Program-made: the position numbers and the translations under genes
Shown here: positions 1 through 10,930 of the stretch, one piece after another
How positions within the stretch are numbered: position 1 is the stretch's first letter
How the letters are laid out: every line of letters begins with the position of its first letter
Assembly (NCBI GenBank): GCA_004151065.3
Contig: NWUY0303909786.1
Span: forward strand, 1 to 11,961
Origin: Larix sibirica
Lineage: Eukaryota > Streptophyta > Pinopsida > Pinales > Pinaceae
DNA: 11,961 nucleotides
Direction: 5' to 3'
The notes under the pieces: model-generated
Told to the model about the DNA's origin: nothing
Seen by the model: only the letters and a program-made list of their open reading frames with translations
Databases searched by the model: none

Positions 1-31
<31 letters not shown>
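1..31. repeat. CA/TA compound microsatellite
   Basis: About six CA units run directly into about ten TA units at the left edge of the window, so the repeat may continue outside. It is a simple sequence repeat with no coding content. Confidence 0.9.
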
Positions 32-540
32 TTAAAATTTGTAAATCCATATTAACTCCAAACCTATGAAAATTAAATCTCTTAATATTAATTAAAAAAA
101 AATCAATTATATAATATTATTATAAAATTTAATTAATATTAAATTTAAATAAAATCAATATATGTACATTTTTATTTTGCATACCATATTATTGATTTAT
201 CCTCATGTTGTTTGTTAAAGTGGATTTTTGAAAGTTCATTCTCATTTTTGTGATATATAAAAGCATATTTACATGCCATTCTTTATCTAGAATTCGTTCA
301 CATAATATTAGAATATGCATAATCTTTGTTTTTTTTTTCTATCTAAAAAAGCGGAATATGTAAGATTGTATAAAAATAATCATTATGCATTGAAAACATA
401 CTTACTTTTTATCATATATAAATATTTTGCTGTAACTTTGACTTTGTTAGATTTTATAAATAACAAGTTACATTTCATAACCTTACTTACAATGATCCCA
501 TTAGACATATATAACTAGATTTAGAAAATTGGTATGTGTG
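32..540. other. AT-rich upstream intergenic DNA, no gene seen
   Basis: This stretch is strongly AT-rich with many short A and T runs. A short open frame of 67 codons near 315-518 is rich in Phe, Leu, Tyr and Lys, as expected from AT-rich noncoding DNA, and matches nothing I know. I take the region to be distal 5' flank of the FNR gene. Confidence 0.6.
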
Positions 541-567
541 AGAGAGAGCAATAAGAGAAAGGTAAAA

Positions 568-577
568 TGACGTGGCA
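568..577 (+). promoter_or_regulatory. ACGTGGC (G-box/ABRE-type) bZIP site
   Basis: The ten bases TGACGTGGCA contain the ACGTGGC core of G-box/ABRE elements and the TGACG core of as-1-type elements. Such hybrid sites are bound by plant bZIP factors (HY5, GBF and ABF families) and are common in promoters of light-regulated photosynthesis genes. It lies about 280 bp upstream of the FNR start codon and about 55 bp from an I-box. Its use here is inferred from position and motif only. Confidence 0.5.
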
Positions 578-632
578 TTTGGAGATATTGGAAATATAAT
601 TCCTTAGTTCTATAGGGATGGCCCCACTTCTA

Positions 633-639
633 CTTATCC
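633..639 (-). promoter_or_regulatory. I-box (GGATAAG on the minus strand)
   Basis: CTTATCC on the plus strand is the reverse complement of the GGATAAG I-box core. I-boxes paired with a G-box are known from light-responsive promoters such as RBCS. Here the I-box sits between the ACGTGGC site and the pyrimidine-rich leader. The pairing makes it plausible, but a 7-bp match alone is weak. Confidence 0.4.
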
Positions 640-659
640 ACGCTGAGTGAATCGTGAAC

Positions 660-845
660 CAACCAAAGCCACTCTTTTCTCTCCTCCACCCGATCCCCAG
701 GAAGATAGATTTTAGATTGCTTACATTTTGATTCATTCACTCTTCCATTTTCTTCATCTCATAAACGCCCATTTGGAGTTGGAGGATCAGATTATTGATC
801 GATCTGAAGTAGAAGTAGGTAGTAGAGGGAGTCTCATCTGATAAA
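660..845 (+). promoter_or_regulatory. FNR core promoter and 5' leader (approximate)
   Basis: I see no good TATA box. A pyrimidine-rich stretch at about 671-690 and another CT-rich run at about 737-760 resemble the CT-rich leaders of nuclear genes for thylakoid proteins. There is no ATG between about 620 and 846, so the start codon at 846 is the first AUG of any transcript starting after that point. The transcription start cannot be placed from sequence alone. Confidence 0.45.
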
Positions 846-3944
<3,099 letters not shown>

Positions 3945-4135
3945 TTCCTTCCTGAGCTGGGCTTGGCTTGGCTTCAATATTATCTGCAGACTATTTGGGT
4001 GGGTATGTTGGGTTGATTATTATCATCAGATTGTGTGGTGTGGCGGCCCTGTAATTCCAACTCTTTTCTTCCCGGATCGTGTAAATGTAATTGTAATTAC
4101 GGCAACTAGAAGACATTTTAATCTATAAGCAAGAT
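3945..4135 (+). other. FNR 3' untranslated region (approximate end)
   Basis: After the TGA at 3942-3944 comes about 190 bp of mixed-composition DNA with GT-rich and TTGTAATTAC-like stretches typical of plant far-upstream polyadenylation elements. No clean AATAAA is present; AATGAA occurs near 4167. Composition then drops to very high AT. The 3' end is an estimate. Confidence 0.4.
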
Positions 4136-4321
4136 CATGTTTTCAAATATTCTATTCTACAAATTTTAATGAAATTTAACGTTGAGAGTTTACTTTTTCA
4201 TCTATTTATCTACATATTAATATTTTTAAATTGTTTAATTAATTGAAATTCATTTGGGTTTCTGTTGATATATTTATTTTATATAAATTATTTTTATGGT
4301 TTAAACTTAAAATATATTTTT

Positions 4322-4363
4322 AAAAGGAAACATTTCAATCCTAAATTTTAATGTGTATTTTTC
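4322..4363. repeat. 42-bp direct repeat, copy 1
   Basis: This 42-bp unit, which begins AAAAGGAAACATTT and ends GTGTATTTTTC, recurs at 4420-4461 with a single mismatch, 98 bp away. Low complexity explains part of the similarity, but the GGAAAC and TCCTAAATTTTAATGTG parts are specific. Confidence 0.8.
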
Positions 4364-4419
4364 TTTTCTTAATACAATTAAAATATTTTTCAATTAAAAT
4401 ATAATTTTAATAAAAACAC

Positions 4420-4461
4420 AAAAGGAAACATTTAAATCCTAAATTTTAATGTGTATTTTTC
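4420..4461. repeat. 42-bp direct repeat, copy 2
   Basis: This is the second copy of the unit at 4322-4363, with one C-to-A difference. The 16-bp word CAATTAAAATATAATT follows at its edge (4461-4476) and also occurs at 4391-4406 between the copies. The pattern suggests overlapping local duplications rather than one simple tandem copy. Confidence 0.8.
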
Positions 4462-4730
4462 AATTAAAATATAATTAATATAATTATGTTTTTATTAAAA
4501 TTATAAAAAAACATACATTTAAAATATTTAAAGAATTCAATATATATATAAACTTTAATATCAATTTAAAAATTATGAATGCATGTAACATATTATATAT
4601 GATTATGGTTTTATTTATAAATAAATAATATTATATTTATCCATTTTTGTTAAAAACATATATTATAAATCAAAGTATGTAAAATGTTTCTTATATCTAA
4701 TCTGGATTTTATTATATAGGAATGAAAATG

Positions 4731-6022
4731 TTAACCTACACTCATTCTAAGAAGTATTTGTTGTTACAATGTAAGAGTTTAATGGAAAATGATGTACGGT
4801 TGCATGGGTTAGTATTCACATGTTTATTATGGTTTAAAAGCTCTCTTATGCTTATGGTTTGATATCAAAATGCAATGTTACAAAGTTTACAATGTGGGAC
4901 ATGGATTTATGTGTCATATGTGGCTAGGATTAAGATTTGATATGAGTTATATCTGTGTAGGCCAAGACTTGAAGTATGATGCTTGCAAATGGAAAGGAAT
5001 ATTAATGAGACTTGGAAAAATACATTAAGGATTTGATTGATGAGACAAAGACATTTACAAATGATTTCCTCAAAATTTGACGGAAAGTCTAAGGCCCATG
5101 GAGGATGCCACTTGGCCACCAAAGCACTCGCTTTAATACTTGAATTTGAATTCCCTACGTGCATGTTAAATCAATGAGCATTGATGAACGTTGATCTAGG
5201 TTTAACGATGTCCAAAGGCTTTGCACTAAGTTTTAATGGCTAATGCCCTAACCTACGTTTGTCATTTAGATAATTTTACTTGGTGCTTTAAGTAAGCTAT
5301 GTCTACTATGTTTGATGGTGTTTAAAGGCTAACCTTTTGGCTCAACCCTATCCTATATTCTTAGACTATTTGGAAGCTTAGTCTCATGGTTTGATTCAAG
5401 CCCTCCTCTACTTAATTTATGGGGGGATCCTTCTTGGAGAAGAATATTTCAAGCCCTACGGTATGCTCAAGCTTACATTACATGGGTTGTTGGGTAATGG
5501 TTAAGTAGTTTAAGTATTTAGTTCTTGACTTGTGCATGTGGTTGTCACTTGCTAATGAGATTGATGTTGCTAAATATTTGGTGTCCAATCTATAGAACCT
5601 AAGGGTTATGACCAACATAAGCTCAAAACATGGAATAAACCTATGGTTTCTTGTCATTGTGAGATGATACATGGTGAATTTGTCGATTTGCGGTTGTGGT
5701 TAATGTTGTATATGCATATCCATTTCCTCTATTTCATCACCCGATACTGATTAGTTTTCTTCTTTTCAATTCTAGGAAAAATATTATTTGCAAAGACTAT
5801 CTCTCATTGTTTGAAATATATGAAATGTAGAATCCAAGATTTGCTTGACTTCTTGCAATACCTTTGAGTTATAGTTGTTGTGTATTGAGTTATACAATCC
5901 CGAAACTTTTTGTTTGGATGAACTAGGCTTGCGCACTAGGTATAAAGAAAAGCTCACAAGGGTCCAACCTTGGTCTATTTTAATATGTATATGCATATGT
6001 GTTGTAGTCGAGGGGGTTGCAT
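4731..6022. other. Intergenic DNA with no recognisable gene
   Basis: This is about 1.3 kb of moderately AT-rich DNA between the FNR flank and the retrotransposon LTR. Short frames of up to about 100 codons occur on the minus strand (for example 4907-5164 and 5784-6104), but none has a recognisable motif, and one overlaps the LTR boundary. Some of it may be old transposon remnant. I see nothing I can name. Confidence 0.5.
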
Positions 6023-6108
6023 TGTTACCAGTGATACATATAATATTATAAGCACACAAACACACGATACAGACACAAGAGACAAGAAGATGGAGAGAAC
6101 ACAAACCT

Positions 6109-6114
6109 TTTATT
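6109..6114 (-). terminator. AATAAA polyadenylation signal in the LTR
   Basis: A perfect AATAAA on the minus strand sits about 70-90 bp downstream of the TATATA run and upstream of a T-rich tract. This is the expected R-region arrangement of an LTR. Confidence 0.5.
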
Positions 6115-6182
6115 ACTCAGCAAGATGCATAACAGTACATAAGAATAGATCTAAGTTAACCCAATACATTGGCTCACCATCC

Positions 6183-6203
6183 TATATATATATATATATA
6201 TAT
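6183..6203. repeat. TA dinucleotide run inside the LTR
   Basis: About ten TA repeats. Within the minus-strand LTR they lie about 135 bp from the U3 start and may serve as, or have expanded from, the U3 TATA box. Confidence 0.6.
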
Positions 6204-6337
6204 TACATACAGTTATGTAACCACTTGTAGGTTTAACTGACCAACCCGACCTATACTGGTCGACACAACTGTTGACATGTTTTACAACTGGTCGGGTGGA
6301 GGACCTAGTCGACAGGTCGACTTAGGCTCCTCTGACA

Positions 6338-6350
6338 TCTCCCCCACCAC
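6338..6350 (-). promoter_or_regulatory. Polypurine tract next to the 3' LTR
   Basis: On the minus strand GTGGTGGGGGAGA abuts the TGTCAG start of the LTR. A G-rich purine run directly before the 3' LTR is the plus-strand primer of LTR retrotransposons. It also fixes the element's orientation, in agreement with the integrase fragment. Confidence 0.7.
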
Positions 6351-6734
6351 AAAATCTTTCTTTGTCCCAAAGAAATGAGGAGATGGAAATATAATTGTGC
6401 AAAGCGATAAGTTTGGTGGTCACGTCGATGGTTGACTGGGATTGGCGACTGCTTGTTGTTGGACGCATACCTCGACAATGGCCTCGGCTGAGATAGAGAG
6501 TTGATGTTGAAATTCTTCCCAAGTAGGTAGTATGTTTTGGATGGCAATTGTTAATGTGGTCAAGCTCGACAAATTTTCTATCTTATCTTGGGTGGATGTA
6601 TTTTGTAATTTTATCAGGTCACAACCAAAAAATTGTTTCTTGTCATCGACCTCTACAAGTAGTCGGTAAAGAGACAGTCGGATCTTTTCCAGTTTGAAGA
6701 GACTAAGGCAGGTCTGGGTCATCCATTGGTCTTC

Positions 6735-7205
6735 CTATTTTTCTAACTTTTCCAACTTTCGGTTCTCCATGATGATTTGTGCATCGAGAATTTGAAGAAG
6801 TGTTTCGTCGATGTACTGACGCTGTTGATGTAATGTGTCGAGTAAATTACGCGTCTGTTGCAGTTCTTTAAACACATTTTTGTAATGAGTGTACCAATTG
6901 CTCAGTACTTCAGCAGCAGTAGAGGCTTGATCGGTGTATTTTCTGAGTAGGTCATAGGCTGTTGTGAATGCCGTGTACTGATTTTCCATTAAGGTCGAGA
7001 TTTTAGCAGCTTGATCCCGTCGGTTCTTGGCTAGTTCGTCTTGCAAGGTCAACACAACAGTTTCAAAAATTTGGTATACCTTATCAAGTGCACTCATCGT
7101 GTTGGAACTCGATGGTAGTGGGATGAATTGCTGTGCTAAGTTTTCACACTTAGCCAAAAATGTATTATGATCTTCCTGCAGCTTCTGGATGTGTTCTTCA
7201 ATTTA
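6735..7205 (-). other. Coiled-coil segment of the post-pol ORF
   Basis: Between the TAA at 7205-7203 and the TAG at 6737-6735 the frame is intact for 155 codons. It is rich in Gln, Leu, Lys and Glu with few Pro or Gly, and heptad-like spacing is visible in KVYQIFETVVLTLQDEL and in LQQTRNLLDTLHQQRQYIDE. After the TAG, reading resumes to the final TGA at 6420. This suggests a long helical, oligomerising C-terminal region. No catalytic motif is seen. Confidence 0.55.
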
Positions 7206-7661
7206 CTGTCGTCGGAGTCTCTGCTCTCTGATAACTGCATCTGTGAGTAAGTCAAGCTCTACTTGTGTTTCTCTTTGTGGATCATATATGGATATAGGCC
7301 CAAATTGATCCAAATGAACTGATAAGCGGCTTTCTTGCTATATATACTATAAATATTGTTTCTGATTTTGCTTCTGTAGCTCTTTTTCCTGTCGCCTCTT
7401 ATCTTTCTGTTTATTTCTCTTACTCTTTTCTAGTGCTTTTTCTTTGGCCTCAGTCTGTTGATCTGACCCTTTTTGTTGGTTAGTCACTCCTAGCTGGTTT
7501 TCTGTAATGGTTTGCTTATCAGTAGCGAACTGTGTTGTCTATTCTTGGCTTGCTTGTTTTGCTTCTGTTCTGTTTGTGTTTGCTTTTTCAAGTACTACTG
7601 CGTTGACTTGATCAGTTTCTTTTGTGGTGGCTGCGTCGACTACGACTGTAGTGGTGTCTTG

Positions 7662-7757
7662 TGGCATGGTTGTCTCAAGTGATTCTGTTGTCGTTGCTTC
7701 AAGTGCATTTGTTGTGGTTGCTTCAATTGTTTCTATTGCGGTTGCTTCATTTTCTTG
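7662..7757 (-). repeat. Four 24-bp tandem repeats encoding an EATT-type octapeptide
   Basis: Units at 7662-7685, 7686-7709, 7710-7733 and 7734-7757 share the core GGTTGCTTCAA on the plus strand. Being 24 bp long they keep frame and encode eight-residue repeats of the form xEATTTxx on the minus strand. The outermost units are the most diverged. The repeat lies in the Thr/Ser/Pro-rich linker of the post-pol ORF. Confidence 0.75.
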
Positions 7758-10027
7758 CTGATGTACTGTTGAATTTGACTTGGAACTATCGGCAGGGGTA
7801 ATGGATGGAAGACTGACATGAATTGGTGAAGTGGGTGGGGTAATCGATAGCGTAGATGGAACTACTTCTGTTGAAGATGGCAGTAGTGGAATGGGGCTGC
7901 TAGACGAAACCAGACTGACTAGGGGGGAAATGACTTATGGAATAACAGTTTCAACATCTTCAGGATAAATAGTTTCTAGTTGACTCTCTAGAAGTTTGAC
8001 GGAAGGTCGAGGTGGACTCGGATCATCCACCAAAGGTTCGACTGGTAAAGGAAGGAAGGATGAAGTTTCTCGTGCAAAAATGAGACCATACGGATCAAGG
8101 TTTCATTCTAGACAGGTTTTTTTATAGCCGACAATTTGTGGTTCTAAGGCCTTTGGTGGTGAAGGACAGTCGACAACAGAGGTGTCGGGGGGAGCCGAAT
8201 CAGTCAAAAAACTTGTGTCGGCGATGACCGGTTGTTTTGTGACTAGTTCTTGCCAGTGAAGAAATAGGGATGTGAGTTGAGAAATGAATTGATTCAGATC
8301 GGTATCCTGTTGTATATTTGCTCTAAGTGGCCGTGGTAGAGTTTGTAGGTCAAGTATGGAAGATTGAGAGCAGGTACTAGGGGAGCTGGTGGTGGCGAAA
8401 GATTTTCATCTTCCATGACAATAGTCGGGGAAGGGGGAGGAGGACTTTCTGTCAGGTCGACATGGGGTTCGACCGTGAGCTTGAGTTTATTTTTGAGTGG
8501 TAAGTGACTTTGGGGTTGTTATTCTTCCAGAAATTTCTTGAACTGGTATTCGACAAATATATTATTCTTAGCTGTATCGACGATGATCTGAGTGGCACTG
8601 TCAAAGAGTTCAGCTTCGTCCTCATCTGTCAGATCTTGAATAACCAACTTTCGTTTTCCCTTTCCTTGTATTTTTGTCTCCCTGTTTTTTCGTGCTTGCG
8701 ACAATTCTTCTGCTATCTGTCGAATGTTTTCTGTTGTGATAGCATGCTCTGGATTGTCGGATTGGGTACTCTCCCCTGAATGTTCAGCTGTCTCCAGTGG
8801 GTCCTGATGTGCGGTTGCTGCGATTGCAAGGGGAGATTTTTTGACAACTGACTCCACTTGGAGAGCGAAAGTATTCATATAAAGTCGGTGTTCACAGTCC
8901 TCTTCTTTCTATGCATCCATCAATGCTTCGACTATGGATAAGTCAACTTTTCGAGCCTAGGGAGGAACTTCTATTCTTGTGTTCGACTGTCTGCTTAGCT
9001 ATGTGAAAATTTCCGCAGCCAAAGGGTAGTAGTCGAATGGTTCCGCTGCACCTGCTGTGCCTTGCAAATACTAGACCGAAGTGTGGTCTAGCGCTAGTTG
9101 GATGTGGGCTATCGGAGGTAGACTTCGTCGGATGTTTTGAGGCACCCTCTATATTATCGATTGAACCTTAATATTTTGGAACCAACTTTCCAGCCAAAGC
9201 TTGACTGTCAAGGGTCCAAGCCGACTTCCTCCTTGTGAAAAACAACGGAAGTTATCCATTAGTACATTTCTCTCTGCTGCAAAGTCCTTGCATCCTGTCA
9301 GTCTAATGTGAACCATAACAATCCAAATAATCAAAGACGGGTATCGAATGCTCGACCCCTCTTCTTGGCATTTGTAGCATATGGATTTGACGACGTCGAC
9401 CAAATGTGTAGCCTATCTGTAGAATTTGCCTCGCATCGCCATGTTTTTAACCTCCTCCAGCATGTCGATTTTAAGATCAAAGCCTCGACTAGAGATTGAT
9501 AGTGCTTTCGACACTATCCTTGTAGCTATTTTATAGTTGGCATAGACTGTGATTTACCATTAGCCCTAGGGAGTTTTTACCAGCAGTTGTACCTGTGAAT
9601 TCTTTGACCAATTCTGGATTTGGGCGTATTTGTACATCATCACCTTTGTTTGATAGTCCAATAATCTTATAAATGAGTTCGCCATCAATTTCTACAGGTA
9701 CATCAAAATACAACTTGCCATTGTGGTACCTGCTTACTATAAACTAGACTATGATGTCTTTCAGGCCACCGAAGTTGTCTAGAAAAGGCGCATTCATGTA
9801 GTGTATAATCATGGCGGTTCTCATTTTTTATGCTTCCTCCCTCTAGTGCCCACTCGATTCTTTTCCCCATTCAATGATTCCATTCCAGGTCCTTTTCCAG
9901 TGTGGTTTTGAAACCTTGGCGTTCCGAACCAATTACAATCGGGTTTCCAAGGGAGACTGGGATTTTTCAAGCTCTCTACCTTTGATGTGGCGAACCTGGC
10001 TGTGGCCTGATATTTCTTGGGCGCCAT

Positions 10028-10593
10028 TGCTGTAGCGACATTCTCAAGTTCAAGATAGAGGTCAGGGGGCTCTGAGGTCTGGTTTTCAAGTTCTTGGAAA
10101 AAGAGTACCCAGGAATCCTCGAGCTCGGGATTTATAGTGGGAATTCTTGGCAGGGGGAAATGCGAATTAGATGGCTGCATTAATGGATGATTTGACGAGG
10201 AAATTAAATTTGAATGACAGGCTGTCGGTTCCTCGACAGGTGTACTACTGATTTTCTTCTCTACTTGTCTACCGTCATGAATGCTTTTGTCTACTGCTTC
10301 TTTGTCGACGACATGTCGGTGTGCTTCTTTCGTCGTGTCATGTCGGCCATAATTGGGTTGTCGAGGTCGGGGAACTCTTTCATCCGGTTGCATCAGCTAG
10401 ACATTTCTTGTCGATTCCTATCGTGTCATCGGTCATGTGTCGGTCTCTTTTTGCTGCAGGTTCGTTCATTTCTTTTTCCAGGATTGTTCTTCCACTCTCT
10501 CGTCATTATGTATTTGATATGATTAGTTGTTTGAAAAATTGCTTATAATGGTTCTCTCTGAGGTTAGTTATAACCGTTTTTTTTTTTAATGCT
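10028..10593 (-). other. Spacer or N-terminal extension between integrase and the post-pol ORF
   Basis: From 10393 down to 10028 the same frame as the MAPKK start is open, with stops further upstream at 10399-10397 (TAG), 10420-10418 (TAG), 10435-10433 (TGA) and 10468-10466 (TGA). The two TAG codons could be decayed CAG and the two TGA codons decayed CGA. The open part is polar, rich in Arg, Asp, His and Pro, with a Pro/Leu stretch after it. It could be a disordered N-terminus or a leader that happens to stay open; I cannot choose. Confidence 0.35.
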
Positions 10594-10930
10594 TTATGCC
10601 TTGTAACGCTTCAGTCGGGTGCCATTAACGAGTTTCTTGAAAACACTCCCTTGTAATGTTTTCAGTCAGATTGAGCCATTGGGATTGTTGTTCTCGACAA
10701 TGTATGGGCCCATCCACTCCATGTGCAACTTCTTTCGTTTGACCTTTGTTAGCACCAGTTTTGTTTTTGGACGATTGAAGGGGTTTAGACCCATGAAAGA
10801 AGGAGTAAGGCCTCGGTTTTCGAATCATAGGACCCAAGGGATGCCAATTGGGATATCTGGATGTGTATTTGTAGCTTGGGTATGAAATAATCAAAGGTCC
10901 TAAGCTTTGACATTGAAAATGAAGGTGAAA
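10594..10930 (-). pseudogene. Ty3/gypsy integrase C-terminal fragment (GPY/F module)
   Basis: In one minus-strand frame ending in TAA at 10596-10594 the peptide contains MEWMGPYIVENNNPNGSI, an interrupting TGA, then LKTLQG, KKLVNGTRLKRYKA and the stop. The order W-x-GPY, hydrophobic strand, L-x-x-L-x-G, VNG-x-RLK-x-Y is the GPY/F module that closes integrase in plant Ty3/gypsy polyproteins. Upstream, FNVKA, a TAG and DL fit the family's F-x-V-x-x-G/R-DLVL strand. Four in-frame stops (one TAG, three TGA) show decay. The integrase core (HHCC, DDE) and the rest of pol are absent; sequence beyond about 10.93 kb no longer looks like integrase. Confidence 0.75.

Larger units (their letters stand above)
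4136..4730. other. Very AT-rich intergenic block
   Basis: This block of about 600 bp is almost entirely A and T, with ATTTA, AATATAT and TTTATTTA words and no convincing coding frame. It contains a 42-bp direct repeat, listed separately. AT content of this kind is seen in matrix attachment regions, but the same look arises from plain intergenic decay. Confidence 0.6.
6023..6337 (-). repeat. 3' LTR of the Ty3/gypsy element (315 bp)
   Basis: On the minus strand it begins TGTCAGAGGAGCC directly after the polypurine tract and ends CTGGTAACA, giving TGT...ACA ends. A TATATA run at 6203-6183 could be the U3 TATA box. AATAAA at 6114-6109 would be the polyadenylation signal, followed by a T/C-rich U5. 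The five bases just outside, TGCAT at 6018-6022, would be one copy of the target-site duplication. No partner LTR lies in the window, so the boundaries come from the end motifs and the tract, not from comparing two copies. Confidence 0.7.
6420..10027 (-). pseudogene. Large decayed post-pol ORF of unknown family (about 1,200 codons)
   Basis: I do not recognise this protein. From an ATG at 10027 (MAPKKYQATA) to TGA at 6420-6422 the minus strand stays protein-like through about three frame changes (near 9.82, 9.55 and 8.35-8.40 kb) and about 15 internal stops: 11 TAG, 3 TAA, 1 TGA. Open frame continues upstream to 10393, so the start is unsure. Alternatively a second ORF begins at 9812 (MIIHYMNAPF), a few bases after the TGA at 9821. 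Layout: globular N-terminal part with GELIYKIIGL and IRYPSLIIWI, weakly like plant-mobile-domain proteins; an acidic/Lys segment (DLTDEDEAELF); a Pro-rich linker; a Thr/Ala octapeptide repeat; a Lys/Gln-rich stretch; and a probable coiled coil (about 7200-6740). It lies between integrase and the polypurine tract, the env position, but I see no signal peptide or membrane anchor. Confidence 0.7.
6023..10930 (-). mobile_element. Decayed Ty3/gypsy LTR retrotransposon, 3' portion
   Basis: Read on the minus strand, the pieces come in canonical order: integrase C-terminal GPY/F module (about 10930-10594), a very large extra frame after pol, a polypurine tract (6350-6338) and a 315-bp LTR (6337-6023). 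Integrase followed by a third ORF before the 3' LTR is the layout of Athila-type Ty3/gypsy elements, though the extra frame does not look like a known Env-like protein. No reverse transcriptase, RNase H, protease, gag or 5' LTR was found up to 11961, so the element is truncated or interrupted near 10.9 kb. The many in-frame stops show it is dead. Superfamily assignment rests on the GPY/F motif; lineage is uncertain. Confidence 0.75.

Noticed and set aside
315-518. 67-codon plus-strand frame upstream of FNR
   Set aside because: Composition is what AT-rich noncoding DNA gives by chance, and no motif or homologue is recognised.
6009-6030. Possible tRNA primer-binding site (TGGTAACAATGCAACC on the minus strand) right after the LTR
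   Set aside because: It only loosely resembles the initiator-tRNA site TGGTATCAGAGC, and the polypurine tract shows this is the 3' LTR, where no primer site is expected. GGTAACA is better read as the LTR end.
8504-8779. 91-codon plus-strand frame rich in Phe, Leu and Cys
   Set aside because: It is the antisense of the well-supported minus-strand coding remnant; its hydrophobic look comes from reading Lys/Glu/Gln codons backwards.
6420-10027. Stop-codon reassignment or readthrough (TAG/TAA read as Gln)
   Set aside because: The neighbouring FNR gene uses the standard code and plant nuclei are not known to reassign TAG. The frame also carries frame changes and a TGA, which point to a dead gene.
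10625-10894. 89-codon minus-strand frame across the integrase region
   Set aside because: It is in a different frame from the GPY/F peptide. The motif-bearing frame, although interrupted by stops, is the real one.
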